Origin: JBDHUW01 sp039809345
GTDB lineage: Bacteria > Patescibacteriota > Gracilibacteria > Absconditabacterales > Absconditicoccaceae
DNA: 56,671 nucleotides
Assembly: GCA_039809345.1 (NCBI GenBank)
Contig: JBDHUW010000006.1
Span: 1-56,671 of the forward strand
Direction of reading: 5' to 3'
Shown here piece by piece: positions 46,678-56,671 of this stretch. The stretch's first letter is position 1, and each line of letters starts with the position of its first letter. The position numbers were made by a program, and so were the translations under genes. Under the pieces are notes generated by a model, which saw nothing but the letters and a program-made list of their open reading frames with translations, was not told the origin of the DNA and did not search any database.

Positions 46678-47262
46678 TTATTCGAAATAGGTACTTAATA
46701 TATGCCAATTTGCTACTCTGATCATTTTTTCATTGCGCTCCTCTCTCCAATTGTTCCACGGTTTCTCCAAGAGAAATGTTTTGATTCATTGTCTGCTTGA
46801 TTCCAACGCATAGTCAATATTGTCTTCAATAAGTATACTAGCACCTATATCATGACATATTTGTGACTTAGGAACATGTCTATCAGTATAATGGTGTGCA
46901 AAATAAATATCAGAAAAGAATCATGGAAATAGTGATTCAATTTGCTTATGAGTAAATACTTCCTGATCTGTATTTCTAGCTGTCACTACCTTGAGTTGAT
47001 ATCATTTTTTCACTAGCTTCTCCAACGCTGTCCTAGCTCCCTCTACAGGCTTGCTTTCAAGCGCCAACGGTGAAGACAAAAACTCATGGAAAATAGCCAA
47101 CGCTCATTCCTGATCTAATTGTATATGAGCATTTTCACTCAGCATATAATGCTTGATATCATGATATAGCCGGTTGTGACCATACACCTGCTTCACATAT
47201 TCAGTGATTCACTTCACGGTTTCTACTAGTACTTCATCACAATCTACGGCTATCACTGTCAT
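46678..47262 (-). CDS. HAD-family 5'-nucleotidase-like phosphatase
   Basis: 194 residues. Motif I AVDCDEVLVE, motif II-like VTARN and motif IV ILIEDNI match the NT5C/YqfW branch of the HAD superfamily. It dephosphorylates nucleotides or small phosphates. Its start overlaps the end of the next upstream gene by 13 bases. Confidence 0.85.
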
Positions 47263-47849
47263 TTTCCACTATGTTGCATATAAAACAGTACCATGACGGT
47301 GATTGCTCCCAGTCCATCTGCAAGCATATCTTTTTGTGCATCTCGAACATCTCATTGTGATCACAAAAATGCTATCCCCTGCTCTCCACCTGCCTTCACT
47401 GCATAAATCCACTCTATAATCTCATAGACACTAGCCAATGTAAACACAGCAAAAATAGCCAATGCATATATGATCCAGGGAGCCTTTACTAGATTTTTCC
47501 TGTATACATACTCAGCAAGTGGATATGCATAAAACCCAATAATATAATGCGCTACCCTATCATACATATTTCTTTCAAATCCAAACAGATTATTGAACCA
47601 ATCAAACGGCACACGCTCAAATGTATAATACGCACCTATCGTATGCATGAATATCCATAGTGACATGAATACATATGCTGTATTAGAAAATTGGAACTTC
47701 TTGTATGTCACTATCAGCAACAACACCACAACCATAATTGGCAAGCTTTCTACTCGTCGTACTGCTCTATCGTATGGGTTAAAGGCTGTGAGAAGGAGAA
47801 TGATGAGGTAGAGAGCTAGGAGGATGTGTGGGATTTTGATGTTTGGCAT
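47250..47849 (-). CDS. DUF2238 (YjdF-like) inner membrane protein
   Basis: 199 residues, six membrane helices. YTFERVPF, YDRVAHYIIGF, SVYEIIEWIYA and DAQKDMLADGLGA are characteristic of DUF2238. Function unknown. The C-terminus is read through two TGA codons to TAG at 47250. Overlaps the HAD gene by 13 bases. Confidence 0.88.
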
Positions 47850-47919
47850 GAAGAGAAAAGTACAAATAAAAAGGATTTTACTTAAACTATCTATTTGTCT
47901 CCTATTTTACAATACAAAA

Positions 47920-47944
47920 AAATGGCTTATATAATAAGCCATTT
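47920..47944 (-). terminator. Terminator of the 166-aa gene
   Basis: 10-bp stem AAATGGCTTA / TAAGCCATTT with a 5-base loop, followed by a T run on the minus strand. Confidence 0.8.
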
Positions 47945-47962
47945 ATACATTAGACATTTACA

Positions 47963-48463
47963 TTAGATATATTCACCGTCTTCTGCATCGATGAGTTGTT
48001 GTCCTATATAGACAAGATTATTTGTTCTAATAATTTTGTTTGTTGACATCTTCCCTTTCCACCATTTACCATACAGAAATTGATCTGTAGAAACTAATAA
48101 CTGGTATAAAATCCTTTCATAATCTGATGCGCATTCTCTAGGCCTTCCTGCATACATATACCTTTCGACGGCTACACAAGTTATAATATTACTTTTGTGT
48201 TTTTTTTGTAGTAAAATTTCAGCAAATTGAGGTGGTATATCAATGTTTTCGACCCCCGAATCACGTCCCATAAATTTCCATGTAGCAGAAATTCTTGCAA
48301 TTTCAACTTTGTATTCTGTATCCTCCTGGTGTAGTGATGCTGTATCAAACACTATATATGAATACAGATCAACATGTGATACACGTTCCAGCCCCGATAT
48401 CTTTAATGGGAACGCGTATTTTATTCTGTTCTGTGTTAACTGATAAAGATCGCTGTGTTTCAT
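47963..48463 (-). CDS. Hypothetical protein, unrecoded
   Basis: 166 residues, no TGA; the roughly ten glycines are all GGN, whereas adjacent genes use TGA often. No membrane helix or recognised motif; Trp- and Tyr-rich C-terminal half (YGKWWKGKMS). It stands alone with its own terminator between divergent neighbours. Possibly imported, but the gene is short and this could be chance. Confidence 0.65.
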   Translation of the reverse strand: MKHSDLYQLTQNRIKYAFPLKISGLERVSHVDLYSYIVFDTASLHQEDTEYKVEIARISATWKFMGRDSGVENIDIPPQFAEILLQKKHKSNIITCVAVERYMYAGRPRECASDYERILYQLLVSTDQFLYGKWWKGKMSTNKIIRTNNLVYIGQQLIDAEDGEYI

Positions 48464-48604
48464 AATAATTATTTTATTTTTTTACAATATTGTACAAGTA
48501 GTATAAATATTGTAAATAGCAGAGATATACTTATAATACTTTTATACACTAAGCAAGAGAAACAATAGTCTAATACTTTATATTTATGCTTTACCCAATA
48601 TACT

Positions 48605-49213
48605 ATGAACATATGCGCAGATATAGCTTTGTGCAAAATAATAGACAAAAAGCTCTGTATTTTGGTTACACAAAGGTCAAAAGCTCCATTTCTAGGAAAA
48701 CGATGTTTGCCATGATGATTTCTCAAAAACGACGAATCCATAGAAGAAACTGTCATCAGAGTACTCAAAAAAGAAACGTGAATTCACAAAAGTCACCTCG
48801 AACAAATCAAAGTATTTTCTAGCCCAGACAGAGACCCCAGATGAAGATCTATTTGAGTAGCATTTCTTGGAGTTATAACAGAACATGTGGATATAGTTGT
48901 ATGAGCATCACAAGACAAGGTAATGCGAGCACCGATACAATCAATACCACATCTTGTTTTTGACCATAGTATGATAGTACAAGATTTGTACAAAACATTG
49001 GTAGAAGGTATAGAAATATGAAAATATGCTCCATTATTTCTTGAAAAAGAATTTACACTCAGACAACTACAAGATGTTTATGAGGCAATCCTCCATCGCA
49101 CATATGAAAAAAGAAATTTCAAAAAATATATTCTCAACCGTTACAAATTGAAAAAAACAAAAATGCTAGTATACGGAAATGCATATAGACCGTCGAGGTT
49201 GTATACAATCTAA
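48605..49213 (+). CDS. NrtR-like Nudix-related transcriptional regulator
   Basis: 202 residues. N-terminal Nudix fold with LPGGFLKNDES and two TGA glycines in GG, but the catalytic part is RVLKKE instead of RExxEE, so hydrolysis is probably lost. C-terminal winged-helix region (FTLRQLQDVYEAIL...NFKKYIL) matches NrtR regulators of NAD metabolism. The stop overlaps the pyrophosphatase stop by four bases. Confidence 0.8.
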
Positions 49214-49554
49214 GAAGCCGGTATTATCTCACTTTCAAACCATTTTTCCTGAAAATCAACAAGTGCCTTGATTTGTTCTTTCGTGAATGTATTTCCGTCA
49301 TCCATCACCACAAGCAACTTATCATCGTCATCATTTGTGCGATGAATATACCCAATACATGTTCACACACATCTCCCAATTGGCAATGGCATATCCAACA
49401 CATACGAATCCAATTCTTCACCATCTGCAGACATCGTATCTGGGATATATCAGTAATTCAATTCATATTCAAAATTATGCTGAGGATGTTTACTTCCTAA
49501 GGGACGATCGATAGTGACTGCAACTTGTTTTCACAGGTAGGTTGAGGGATGCAT
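49210..49554 (-). CDS. Inorganic pyrophosphatase-like protein, short form
   Basis: 114 residues. ELNYGYIPDTMSADGEELD and the VLDMPLPIGRCVGT segment carry the family I pyrophosphatase Asp signature (DGEELD). It is shorter than classical PpA (about 175), like small forms in Firmicutes. It would hydrolyse pyrophosphate. Last gene of the AviRa-like cluster on the minus strand. Confidence 0.8.
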
Positions 49555-49567
49555 GGATAAATATATG

Positions 49568-50239
49568 CTATAAATATAACTCTTCACATTTCTTACAGTG
49601 ATACTGAAATAATTCTTCTGATTTACCTTTTAACCAAATATATGTAGAATTTTGCAACATTAACTTCTTTGCTTTTTGTTCTTGAACATATGTTTTTCAT
49701 TGCCGAAATGAACCAACGTCAATTTGCAACATATGACCATCGTTATCATATCCATAGTTGTGATCATAATTAAACGTATCTTCTGTAATGCCTTTTGCTC
49801 GTATTGCCCTAATCAGTAAGAATACATCATCTATAATTCTTTTGCATGCTTCTATATTTCAAACAGCTAGATATTCATCAATCTTCTCACACACTAAAAT
49901 CACTTTCTTTTGAATCAAAAAGCGTAATCATAATGAGCTATATTGTATATTATCTATAGTTATGTTTCAAATGTCAGTTTGCCCATCGTGGTAGTAAATT
50001 AATCCAGTTAAATCTTTAAGTTTATTAATAGCTATTTCATAACTATCAAAACTATGATTATACCATTTTTCACTAACCTTAGATTCAAGTTTTCACCATT
50101 TAACAAATTGTAAATTTGATTGTTCTATCGTCTTAAATGTTTTTAATACCAATTCTGATGTATTATCAAGATATGTAAAAGCTTGCAATCATTCACGTCA
50201 TTCTCGAGTATGATATGGTTTATTAAGTACGCTTACCAT
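49568..50239 (-). CDS. Hypothetical protein with kinase-like C-terminal motif
   Basis: 223 residues; an in-frame TAG directly precedes the ATG, so the start is fixed. NYDHNYGYDNDGHMLQIDVG (about 168-187) is reminiscent of the catalytic-loop and metal-binding segments of kinase-like phosphotransferases (D...N then IDxG). A CKKC pair lies near the C-terminus. I cannot assign a family. It abuts the ParB-like gene. Confidence 0.55.
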
Positions 50240-50678
50240 CTAATTTACTGACTGAGAACATAAAAAGGTATTAATATGATCAACACACTCTTTGTATTCT
50301 TCAAGAGTATCCGCCCAAATTAACATATAATACGAATTAATTCATAAACGACTCAAGGCTTCTGCTCTATGGTTTCAATCCCTGATACTCAAAGCTCCAT
50401 TTCTGTATTGGCAAATAAGAGGTTCCATCTGCTTCCACTCTACAAAAAACATTGCCACTTTGTCCACAGTACCATTAAAAGACTCAATTGGAATCTTATA
50501 TTCCATAGAATCTTCAGGTCAACAACACCTCTGTAGCATATTAAGTGGTAGTATAAGAGTTCAAAACCAAAATCTTTGCGTACTTATGAGTCAATCTGCC
50601 ATAGGTACATTATCACCAATTCAACGAAGATATGAATCTACCCATAAAGATATATTTGTTTCTTTAGGATAATTTCAT
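50240..50678 (-). CDS. ParB/sulfiredoxin-like protein, apparent frameshift at start
   Basis: The open frame 50240-50677 encodes about 140 residues with the ParB/Srx motif IRDGNHRAEALSRLG and PIESFNGTVDKVAMFFVEWK. It has no in-frame start. The only suitable ATG, at 50678, gives MKLS then TAA one frame off; skipping one T after TCC would produce MKLSKETNISLWVDSY, a natural N-terminus. So there is a one-base insertion, a sequencing error or a +1 recoding site. Downstream it looks well conserved. Confidence 0.65.
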
Positions 50679-50702
50679 TATAATTATATAAGAATAAAGT
50701 AT

Positions 50703-51407
50703 TTATTTTTTTATTAAAAAGATACGTCTTTTCCCATGATTGATAGATTTCTTTGTATTTCCCCAAGAAGCTTTTAAACGCAAATCTTTATTTCAAATTA
50801 CTATTAATACTCATCATACTTTCAATCACGATCAAAGCTTTTCTATCAGTTCTACTATTTCAATATCTCATTGTCGAGATGTTATATTTCAATAAGGTAA
50901 ATCAAACATTATCATATCGTATTTTGGAGAGAAGTTTAAATCCACAATATTTGAAACATCGCATTCTGTCTTGATGTAATGTTTTTGATTAGTTACAATT
51001 GATTTAATATCATTCGCATCTTTTAATGCACTAATATGAGACTGTTTCTGATAGTTTTCAATCATACGTGTGATTCCTATAATTCTATTATTAATTCCAG
51101 ATGTTTGTAGCAATTCCAAGTTCTTTTCTGCAATCTTAATCATGTCTTGGTCAATATCTGATCATGAGATCGAATTAATCTTATCACCATGAAGCAATCA
51201 TAATACTGTCATCATATACCCAGACCCTATACATGGATCATATATATTTACTTTATTGTTAGTTCATAATAACTCGTATGCTCTTTGAAATATATCATCT
51301 ATATGTCTAACAGGAAATGGTGCTGATCATGGTATAGAGTATAATACCCTTCATGCAGCATATTTTTCATAGTTTTCTTTTTGTAGTGCAAACTTATATA
51401 CCATCAT
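50703..51407 (-). CDS. AviRa-like 23S rRNA methyltransferase
   Basis: 234 residues. Strong likeness to AviRa of Streptomyces, which methylates 23S rRNA and gives avilamycin resistance: RVLYSIPGSAPFPVRHI, DPCIGSGYMMTVLGLLH and FDLPYGN. SAM-binding Rossmann fold; many glycines are TGA. In this organism it may be a housekeeping rRNA methyltransferase rather than a resistance gene. First gene of a minus-strand cluster with the ParB-like, kinase-like and pyrophosphatase genes. Confidence 0.87.
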
Positions 51408-51416
51408 AAAATATTT

Positions 51417-54050
51417 CTAAATCTCTCCCTTCAACTTCGCAATCATCTGCAACGCTTGCATAGGAGTCATATTGTTCGGGTCAAGTGTATCCAAGAGTCT
51501 TTTGATTTTATCAAGTTGGGTCTTGACTCAAATAGATTCGCGATCGACTTCCATATTGAATAGTGGCATAGATTGCTTTAATGTACTAGCAATTGTACTA
51601 CCTCCATCATGTTTATTGGTCTCATGAAACTCTAGATACTTTCTTGCAGTATCCACTATCGCACTTGGTATCCCCGCCAACTTCGCCACATCTAAACCAT
51701 ATGATTTACTTGCTCATCCACGAATTATCTTTTTCATAAATACGACATCTTTGTCTGTTTCATAGACAGAAACAGAGTAATTTTTTACTCATTCCAATGA
51801 CTCCTCCAAAGTAATTAATTCATGGTAGTGAGTTGCAAAAAGTGTTTTAGCTCCTATATGTTGGACTATGTATTGTACAATCGCTTGGGCCAAAGCCATA
51901 CCATCATATGTGGATGTACCACGACCAAGCTCATCCAAAATTACAAATGAGTGCTTAGTAGCATTGTGTAGGATATTTGCCATTTCAATCATTTCCGTCA
52001 TGAACGTGGATTGATTTTTGGCGATTGCATCTCATGATCAAACACGAGCAAACAGTCCATCTATCAGAGGCATAGTTGCTTTTTCAGCAGGCACATTGAA
52101 ACCGCAATGTGCCATCAATACGATCAGAGCATTTTGCCTCAAGAAAGTAGACTTACCTCACATATTTGGTCATGTGATGATATGGAGTCCTCCTCCAAAA
52201 CCAGTCTCATATCATATAGACAAATCATTGGGAATGAAATCCTGATCATGTGGCAAATACTGCTCTATCACTGGGTGACGCCCTCACATGATATCAACTT
52301 GTCCATCTGCTATAAACTGTGGAGCCACGTAGTTCATTTCATGTGCAAAAAGTGCGTGCGATGAATAAATATCGAGCCGAGCAATTCAATCTGAAAGTTG
52401 TCATAGTACATTGACCAAGCTTATAAGCTTAGTCTTCGCCTCCTCTACTAGTGCTTGTTCACGAGTACGCAATTGAAACTGAGCACTTAGTACTTTGTGT
52501 TGCAGTTCATCCAAATAGATTGATGTATATCTTTGTCATGTTTTGAGTGTTTGACGACGAATCATTTCACGCTTTGGATCTCACTTGATACTTGCGGCTT
52601 CAAACGTATCCACATCCTTTGGCGTAACCTCCAAAATATATCATTGATTAGAAACATATTTTACTTTTACATTTGTGACACCAGTAGCTTGTACCAACTC
52701 CTGTTGATATGCAAGCAGTAATCCATCGCTATGATATGCAATTTTTCTGAGTTCGTCAATTTCTGCACTATATCAATCATTGATATAATCGATGTCATCA
52801 TTGAGTCAATCTGCCTTGAAAAGAGCAAGTAAATACTGATGTAATTCACGTATCTTTGTTGTCAGATCAGCAGATAGCCCGAGTTTATGAAGCTCTGAGG
52901 CAATCCTACTTTCATCTGCAAAAACCAGAGACAATGCATACCTTAGCTTACCAAAAATAGTTGGTGTCGTTTTCTTGTAGAGCAATGTGGCTATGATTTT
53001 GGGTAGATCCACCATCTTACTCAACAGTTCTTGTATGTGGCGAGCATCTCACATACGAGATAGATAATCTGCTATATGCCCCTGACGCTTTTGGAGAAGA
53101 TCAATGTTTTGTGTGGGGTGCAAAAGTACTTCTTTCATAAGCCTTGCCCCTAGTGCAGTAGATGTCTTATCGAGTACTCACAGTAGACCATATTTTTTAC
53201 TTCATTCATATTGTGATGCCAATATTTCTAAGTTTCTGATTGTCACCAAGTCGAGCATTACATCATCACTTTTGGCATCATGTTGGACACGGACAATCGT
53301 TTGTAACGCGTGTGGTTGAATATGATTGAGATAATTGCAAAGCAGTGCCATAGCATGGTGTCTACCCTCTTCCAGCGCCTTACCAAAACTCGATAATGTC
53401 TGTACACCAAATACATGACGAAGCATAGCATCTGAATCCACTGGCTTATCATATACGCTAATCAAACAAATCATGCTTTGAGATACCTGTTCACGCACAG
53501 ACAGACTCTCTGGGAAATCGATATCGATTACTAGTTCACGTGGCTGCATACGAGATAGGTGCTGAAGCGTATCTTCCAGTGTGTGAAAACTACATGTCCA
53601 ATATGCCCCTACTGTCACATCTCACCATGCGCACTGATATGCATCCTTTTCTCACCCTACATACGCAACTGCAGCGATGTACATAAACTCTTTTTTACTC
53701 TCCTCTATAAATGTTGCTGGTGTAATCACCTGTGTCACCTTACGCTCTACAATTTGTCATGCTTTGGGCTCACTCATTTGCTCTGCAAGTGCAACCTTAT
53801 ATCCATGCGCAACCATCTTTGCAATATACTTATCTAAGCTATGATATGGTACTCATGCCATAGGAATAGGATTGTTTCATTGTTTATCTCTAGCTGTTAG
53901 TGTGAGATCCAACAATGTAGAACACACTTTCGCATCCTCATAAAACGTCTCATAGAAATCCCCCATACGAAAAAACAGAATACAATCGGGGTATTGATTC
54001 TTGATATCCATATACTGCTTCTGTGCGGGTGTTAGTTTTTCATAATCCAT
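51417..54050 (-). CDS. mutS: DNA mismatch repair protein MutS
   Basis: 877 residues. N-terminal mismatch-recognition domain begins MDYEKLTPAQKQYMD with RMGDFYETFYEDA. The ATPase has ITGPNMGGKSTF, in which two glycines are TGA, and DELGRGTSTYDG. Normal length for MutS1. Recognises mismatches and recruits MutL. It ends nine bases before the AviRa-like gene start on the same strand. Confidence 0.98.
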
Positions 54051-54093
54051 TCCTGTAAATATAGTTTTTTAGACGACTGGTGCAATGGAAGTA

Positions 54094-55572
54094 TTAGCAG
54101 TATTTCTTTCTTAAATAATCCAGTAGCGGTTGTGCAGAAAACTGTAGATTCTCTCTTTTTAGTAATTGAGACAATGTATACACACTACCAAATTGATGTA
54201 TATGCTCTTTCAATCGACCACGGATACTTGAGATTCAATCCTGCGTTTCCATCAAAACTTCAATGCTTCATAGTTCCTTCTCCAAAGCATCCTTCCAAAT
54301 GATACTAAGCGCGGTCCCCATAGAATACGTAGGGAAATAACCAAAAAGCCCAAAACTCCAATGTACGTCTTGTAAAACCCCTAGCGAGTCGTTTGGCACA
54401 TCGACTCAGAGGTACTCTTTATATTTTGCATTTCGCACTTCCGGCAAATCAGCAACTTTGATAGTTTTTTCCATCAATCACTTCTCTATCTCAAATCTAA
54501 TTAGCACATGTATATGATAGTACAACTCATCTGCATCTACTCTTATTAAATTCGGCTTAATATGATTGACATGACTATAAAAGTCTTCAACCGTAAATGC
54601 TGCAAAGTCGTCATGTAAGCTAAGGAACTTTTCATAATGTTTAGATATGAACGTCTTTGATCTCCCCAGACAATTTTCCCAAAATCTTGATTGAGATTCG
54701 TGAATAATCAAACTACTTCATCAAGCAACTGGAGTCATGTTCAATATATCATCATACTGTGTTTCATACAGTCCATGTCAATATTCATGTATGCTTCCAA
54801 ATATTGTATTGAAAAAATCCTTTTCATATCTCGTAGCCATTCTCACATCCTTGTTTGTAAATCATTCACAGAATGGATGGACTGCTATATCTAGTCTTTG
54901 TTTTCTCGCATCGAATCAGAGATCATCTAGGATAGACTGATTAATCCTACGTAGAACTTCTTGGTCATATCACATTTCTCAAATACCTACGTCACGCTTA
55001 TACTTTTCTTGTACAGAGGCAAATAGTGGCAATAATCACTCCTTGAGACTTACAAAAAATGCATCAACTTCCTTGGTAGTCAATCACTCTTCATATTCAT
55101 CTAAATGAACATCATATGGGTGTTCAACATATCACATTATTTCACTTTTTTGTAGACACATTTCAATAATTCTTTCTAGATATGGCTGAAACAAGGGAAA
55201 GTCGTTGGTAGATTTTGCCTCTTTCCAGACAGCTGTCGCTTCATTTTGTAGTACCGATCGCGCCTCCACAAATGCTGCCGGTAACTTGGTATATGTCGCC
55301 ATATCTCTATTCAACACTCTCACTATACCAGCCTCAATATCATTTAGATTTGTCTGCTTCAATGCTTCAGACAACAACGCCTGAAATCAGGGCTCAAGGT
55401 ACAAAGACTGGATTAGGAGATCTATTTTGCCATGCGCTTTACTTTTAAATTCTACCGCATCTTCAGGCATATACGTTTCAGTATCCCAATAAGACAAACT
55501 TGCCATATATCCCAATGCCCAGATAGAGTCATATTTTTCAACCAATTGTTTAATTACAGAATTGTCTATCAT
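54094..55572 (-). CDS. M32 family carboxypeptidase (Taq-type)
   Basis: 492 residues. GSIHEYGHGLYETQ contains the zinc motif HExxH with its glycine as TGA (54778-54780); downstream HESQSRFWEN gives the third ligand. Length and the SLSYWDTETYMPE start match M32 enzymes, which remove C-terminal residues in the cytoplasm. Starts 43 bases upstream of mutS in the same direction. Confidence 0.94.
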
Positions 55573-55648
55573 TCAACATAATACATCAAATAAATATACG
55601 TATATAAAGGTTATGCAGGCTTATTACAATATGAAAAGAAATACTCCC

Positions 55649-56431
55649 CTATTTAATTTTTAAAAATATTTTTGATTCCTTACTAATAGGCTCGCAGTTT
55701 CACATGCCAAGTTGATACGGCATCGGGTGAGCCACATAATACCACGATCTTTTAGAATCAGAATATCCGATACGAAGCATATAAAACTTCATATCAATCC
55801 ATTGTACGAAAAAAATACAATCTGGAGCTCGTCATATATCATTATACTCTAGATGCTTATGTATTTTTTTTTCTTTTATTAGTTTTCCTACCTCTAGTAT
55901 TGAAAAGGCAACCTTTCAAAGATCACTGTATTCTACTCAAATATTTCTTATTAGTTCTAATGGGAAGAACTCCCTCAATGCAATATGGCAAGCTACTGAT
56001 ATATCCTCATCAACTGGCAATGACTCCAGCCACCTAATAACCCTATATTTGAAACTTTCATCTTTCATGTTTTTTCTCGCTCAGAACTTATCATATTCAG
56101 TTAATGATGCAAACAAACTCTCAGTATTTTTTTCAAATCGTTTTTCATTTGGTTGCGAAATTTTATAGGTTTTATTCCATACCATATCAGAAATACAATC
56201 GCCTTCTCTAAGAATATCTCATATAGCAATCTTATAATCTAGAAATATTGAAAAATCATGCTCACGAATACTATTGAGTATCATTGTTGCGAACTGATTG
56301 ACTAGTTCTTGAGTAACTGGTGTGTTTACTCCTTTCTTTCAGGCTTCAACAGCAAGCGCCTCCGATATAGTATCATATGGGAGATCCAGCTTCATAGAAG
56401 TAGTGTTTGGGAGCGGAGGGAGTAGCTTCAT
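55649..56431 (-). CDS. Hypothetical protein
   Basis: 260 residues, about seven TGA glycines, soluble and helix-rich, with LLPPLPNTTSMKLDLPYDTI at the start and FVQWIDMKFYMLRIGYSDSK near the end. No known motif recognised. Gap of about 77 bases to the M32 gene, same strand. Confidence 0.65.
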
Positions 56432-56602
56432 GTGGTTCACAATATAAACTTATAGCGTTATTTCATCATATTAATAGCGGACAGATCTGGCGTATCGAAA
56501 TCTTTTAAAAAGATTCTACTGCCTTATTGGCATGTCATAGATTAAATCATGCGAATACTATACAGACATACCATCACAAGTCAATATAAAGCCCTGTGAA
56601 TT

Positions 56603-56671
56603 CTATTTCAAAACCGCACAGTTGGGAAAGAGAACTTGAGTAGGAGTTTTATAGCCTAGGGATTTTCTTGG
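56603..56671 (-). CDS. IS30-type transposase, C-terminal end (partial)
   Basis: The last 22 codons of a gene that continues beyond the window edge: PRKSLGYKTPTQVLF and a short tail ending AVLK before TAG. The sequence matches the end of IS30-family transposases (RPRKxLGYKTPxEVF). The 170 bases between it and the hypothetical gene presumably hold the IS end; inverted-repeat boundaries cannot be set without the other end. Confidence 0.75.
   Translation of the reverse strand, partial: PRKSLGYKTPTQVLFPNCAVLK

Overview
The window comes from a bacterium that reads UGA as glycine (NCBI genetic code 25), the hallmark of Candidatus Absconditabacteria (SR1) and Gracilibacteria (BD1-5) in the Candidate Phyla Radiation. 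In-frame TGA falls on invariant glycines of ATP synthase alpha and beta P-loops, the MutS Walker A motif, the DprA core, Nudix boxes, HExxH proteases, a lipobox and the prepilin cleavage site. Every native gene I could close ends in TAA or TAG. Read with the standard code most genes look shattered, so coordinates here were rebuilt with TGA = Gly. I cannot tell the two lineages apart. AT-rich DNA, tight packing, ATG starts and almost no Shine-Dalgarno sequences are further traits.

Layout: 1-8800 holds a Nudix hydrolase, a 1013-aa PEP-synthase-like protein, a DUF4143 ATPase, a Na+/Ca2+ exchanger-like carrier, an NhaD-type Na+/H+ antiporter and an IS481-like insertion sequence. The PEP-synthase-like and NhaD genes use no UGA although they hold about 82 and 30 glycines, so they look recently acquired from a standard-code organism. 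8815-16390 (minus) is dprA followed by a complete F-type ATP synthase operon in the unusual order C-G-B-E-F-H-A-D, with a fused double c subunit carrying two-carboxylate (Na+-type) ion sites. 16556-24717 has cell-envelope genes (M23 peptidase, Ig-like surface protein, MltG, YidC, membrane proteins) plus rpmE and ndk. 24806-33197 has a prepilin-like protein, mutL, an exonuclease with a DinG-like tail, a membrane metallopeptidase, a pilus-like protein and a GT2 glycosyltransferase. 33172-45291 carries tsaD, hsp20, a VirD4/TraG-like ATPase, a lipoprotein, an LCP protein, PrgI-like, VWA, holA, a DUF721 protein, a VirB2-like pilin, efp and an RlmD-like methyltransferase. 45474-56671 has a major-type prepilin, an SSB/DUF3127-like protein, a HAD nucleotidase, an NrtR-like regulator, pyrophosphatase, an AviRa-like rRNA methyltransferase with a frameshifted ParB-like gene, mutS, an M32 carboxypeptidase and the tail of an IS30-type transposase at the edge.

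Together the genes suggest a small, envelope-oriented, probably host-associated cell. Sodium appears to be a coupling ion (Na+-type c subunit, NhaD antiporter, Na+/Ca2+ carrier). Type IV pilins plus DprA give a plausible DNA-uptake route, which would fit the unrecoded imported genes. Mismatch repair (mutS, mutL) and scattered T4SS-like parts are present. No tRNA, rRNA or CRISPR array was seen.
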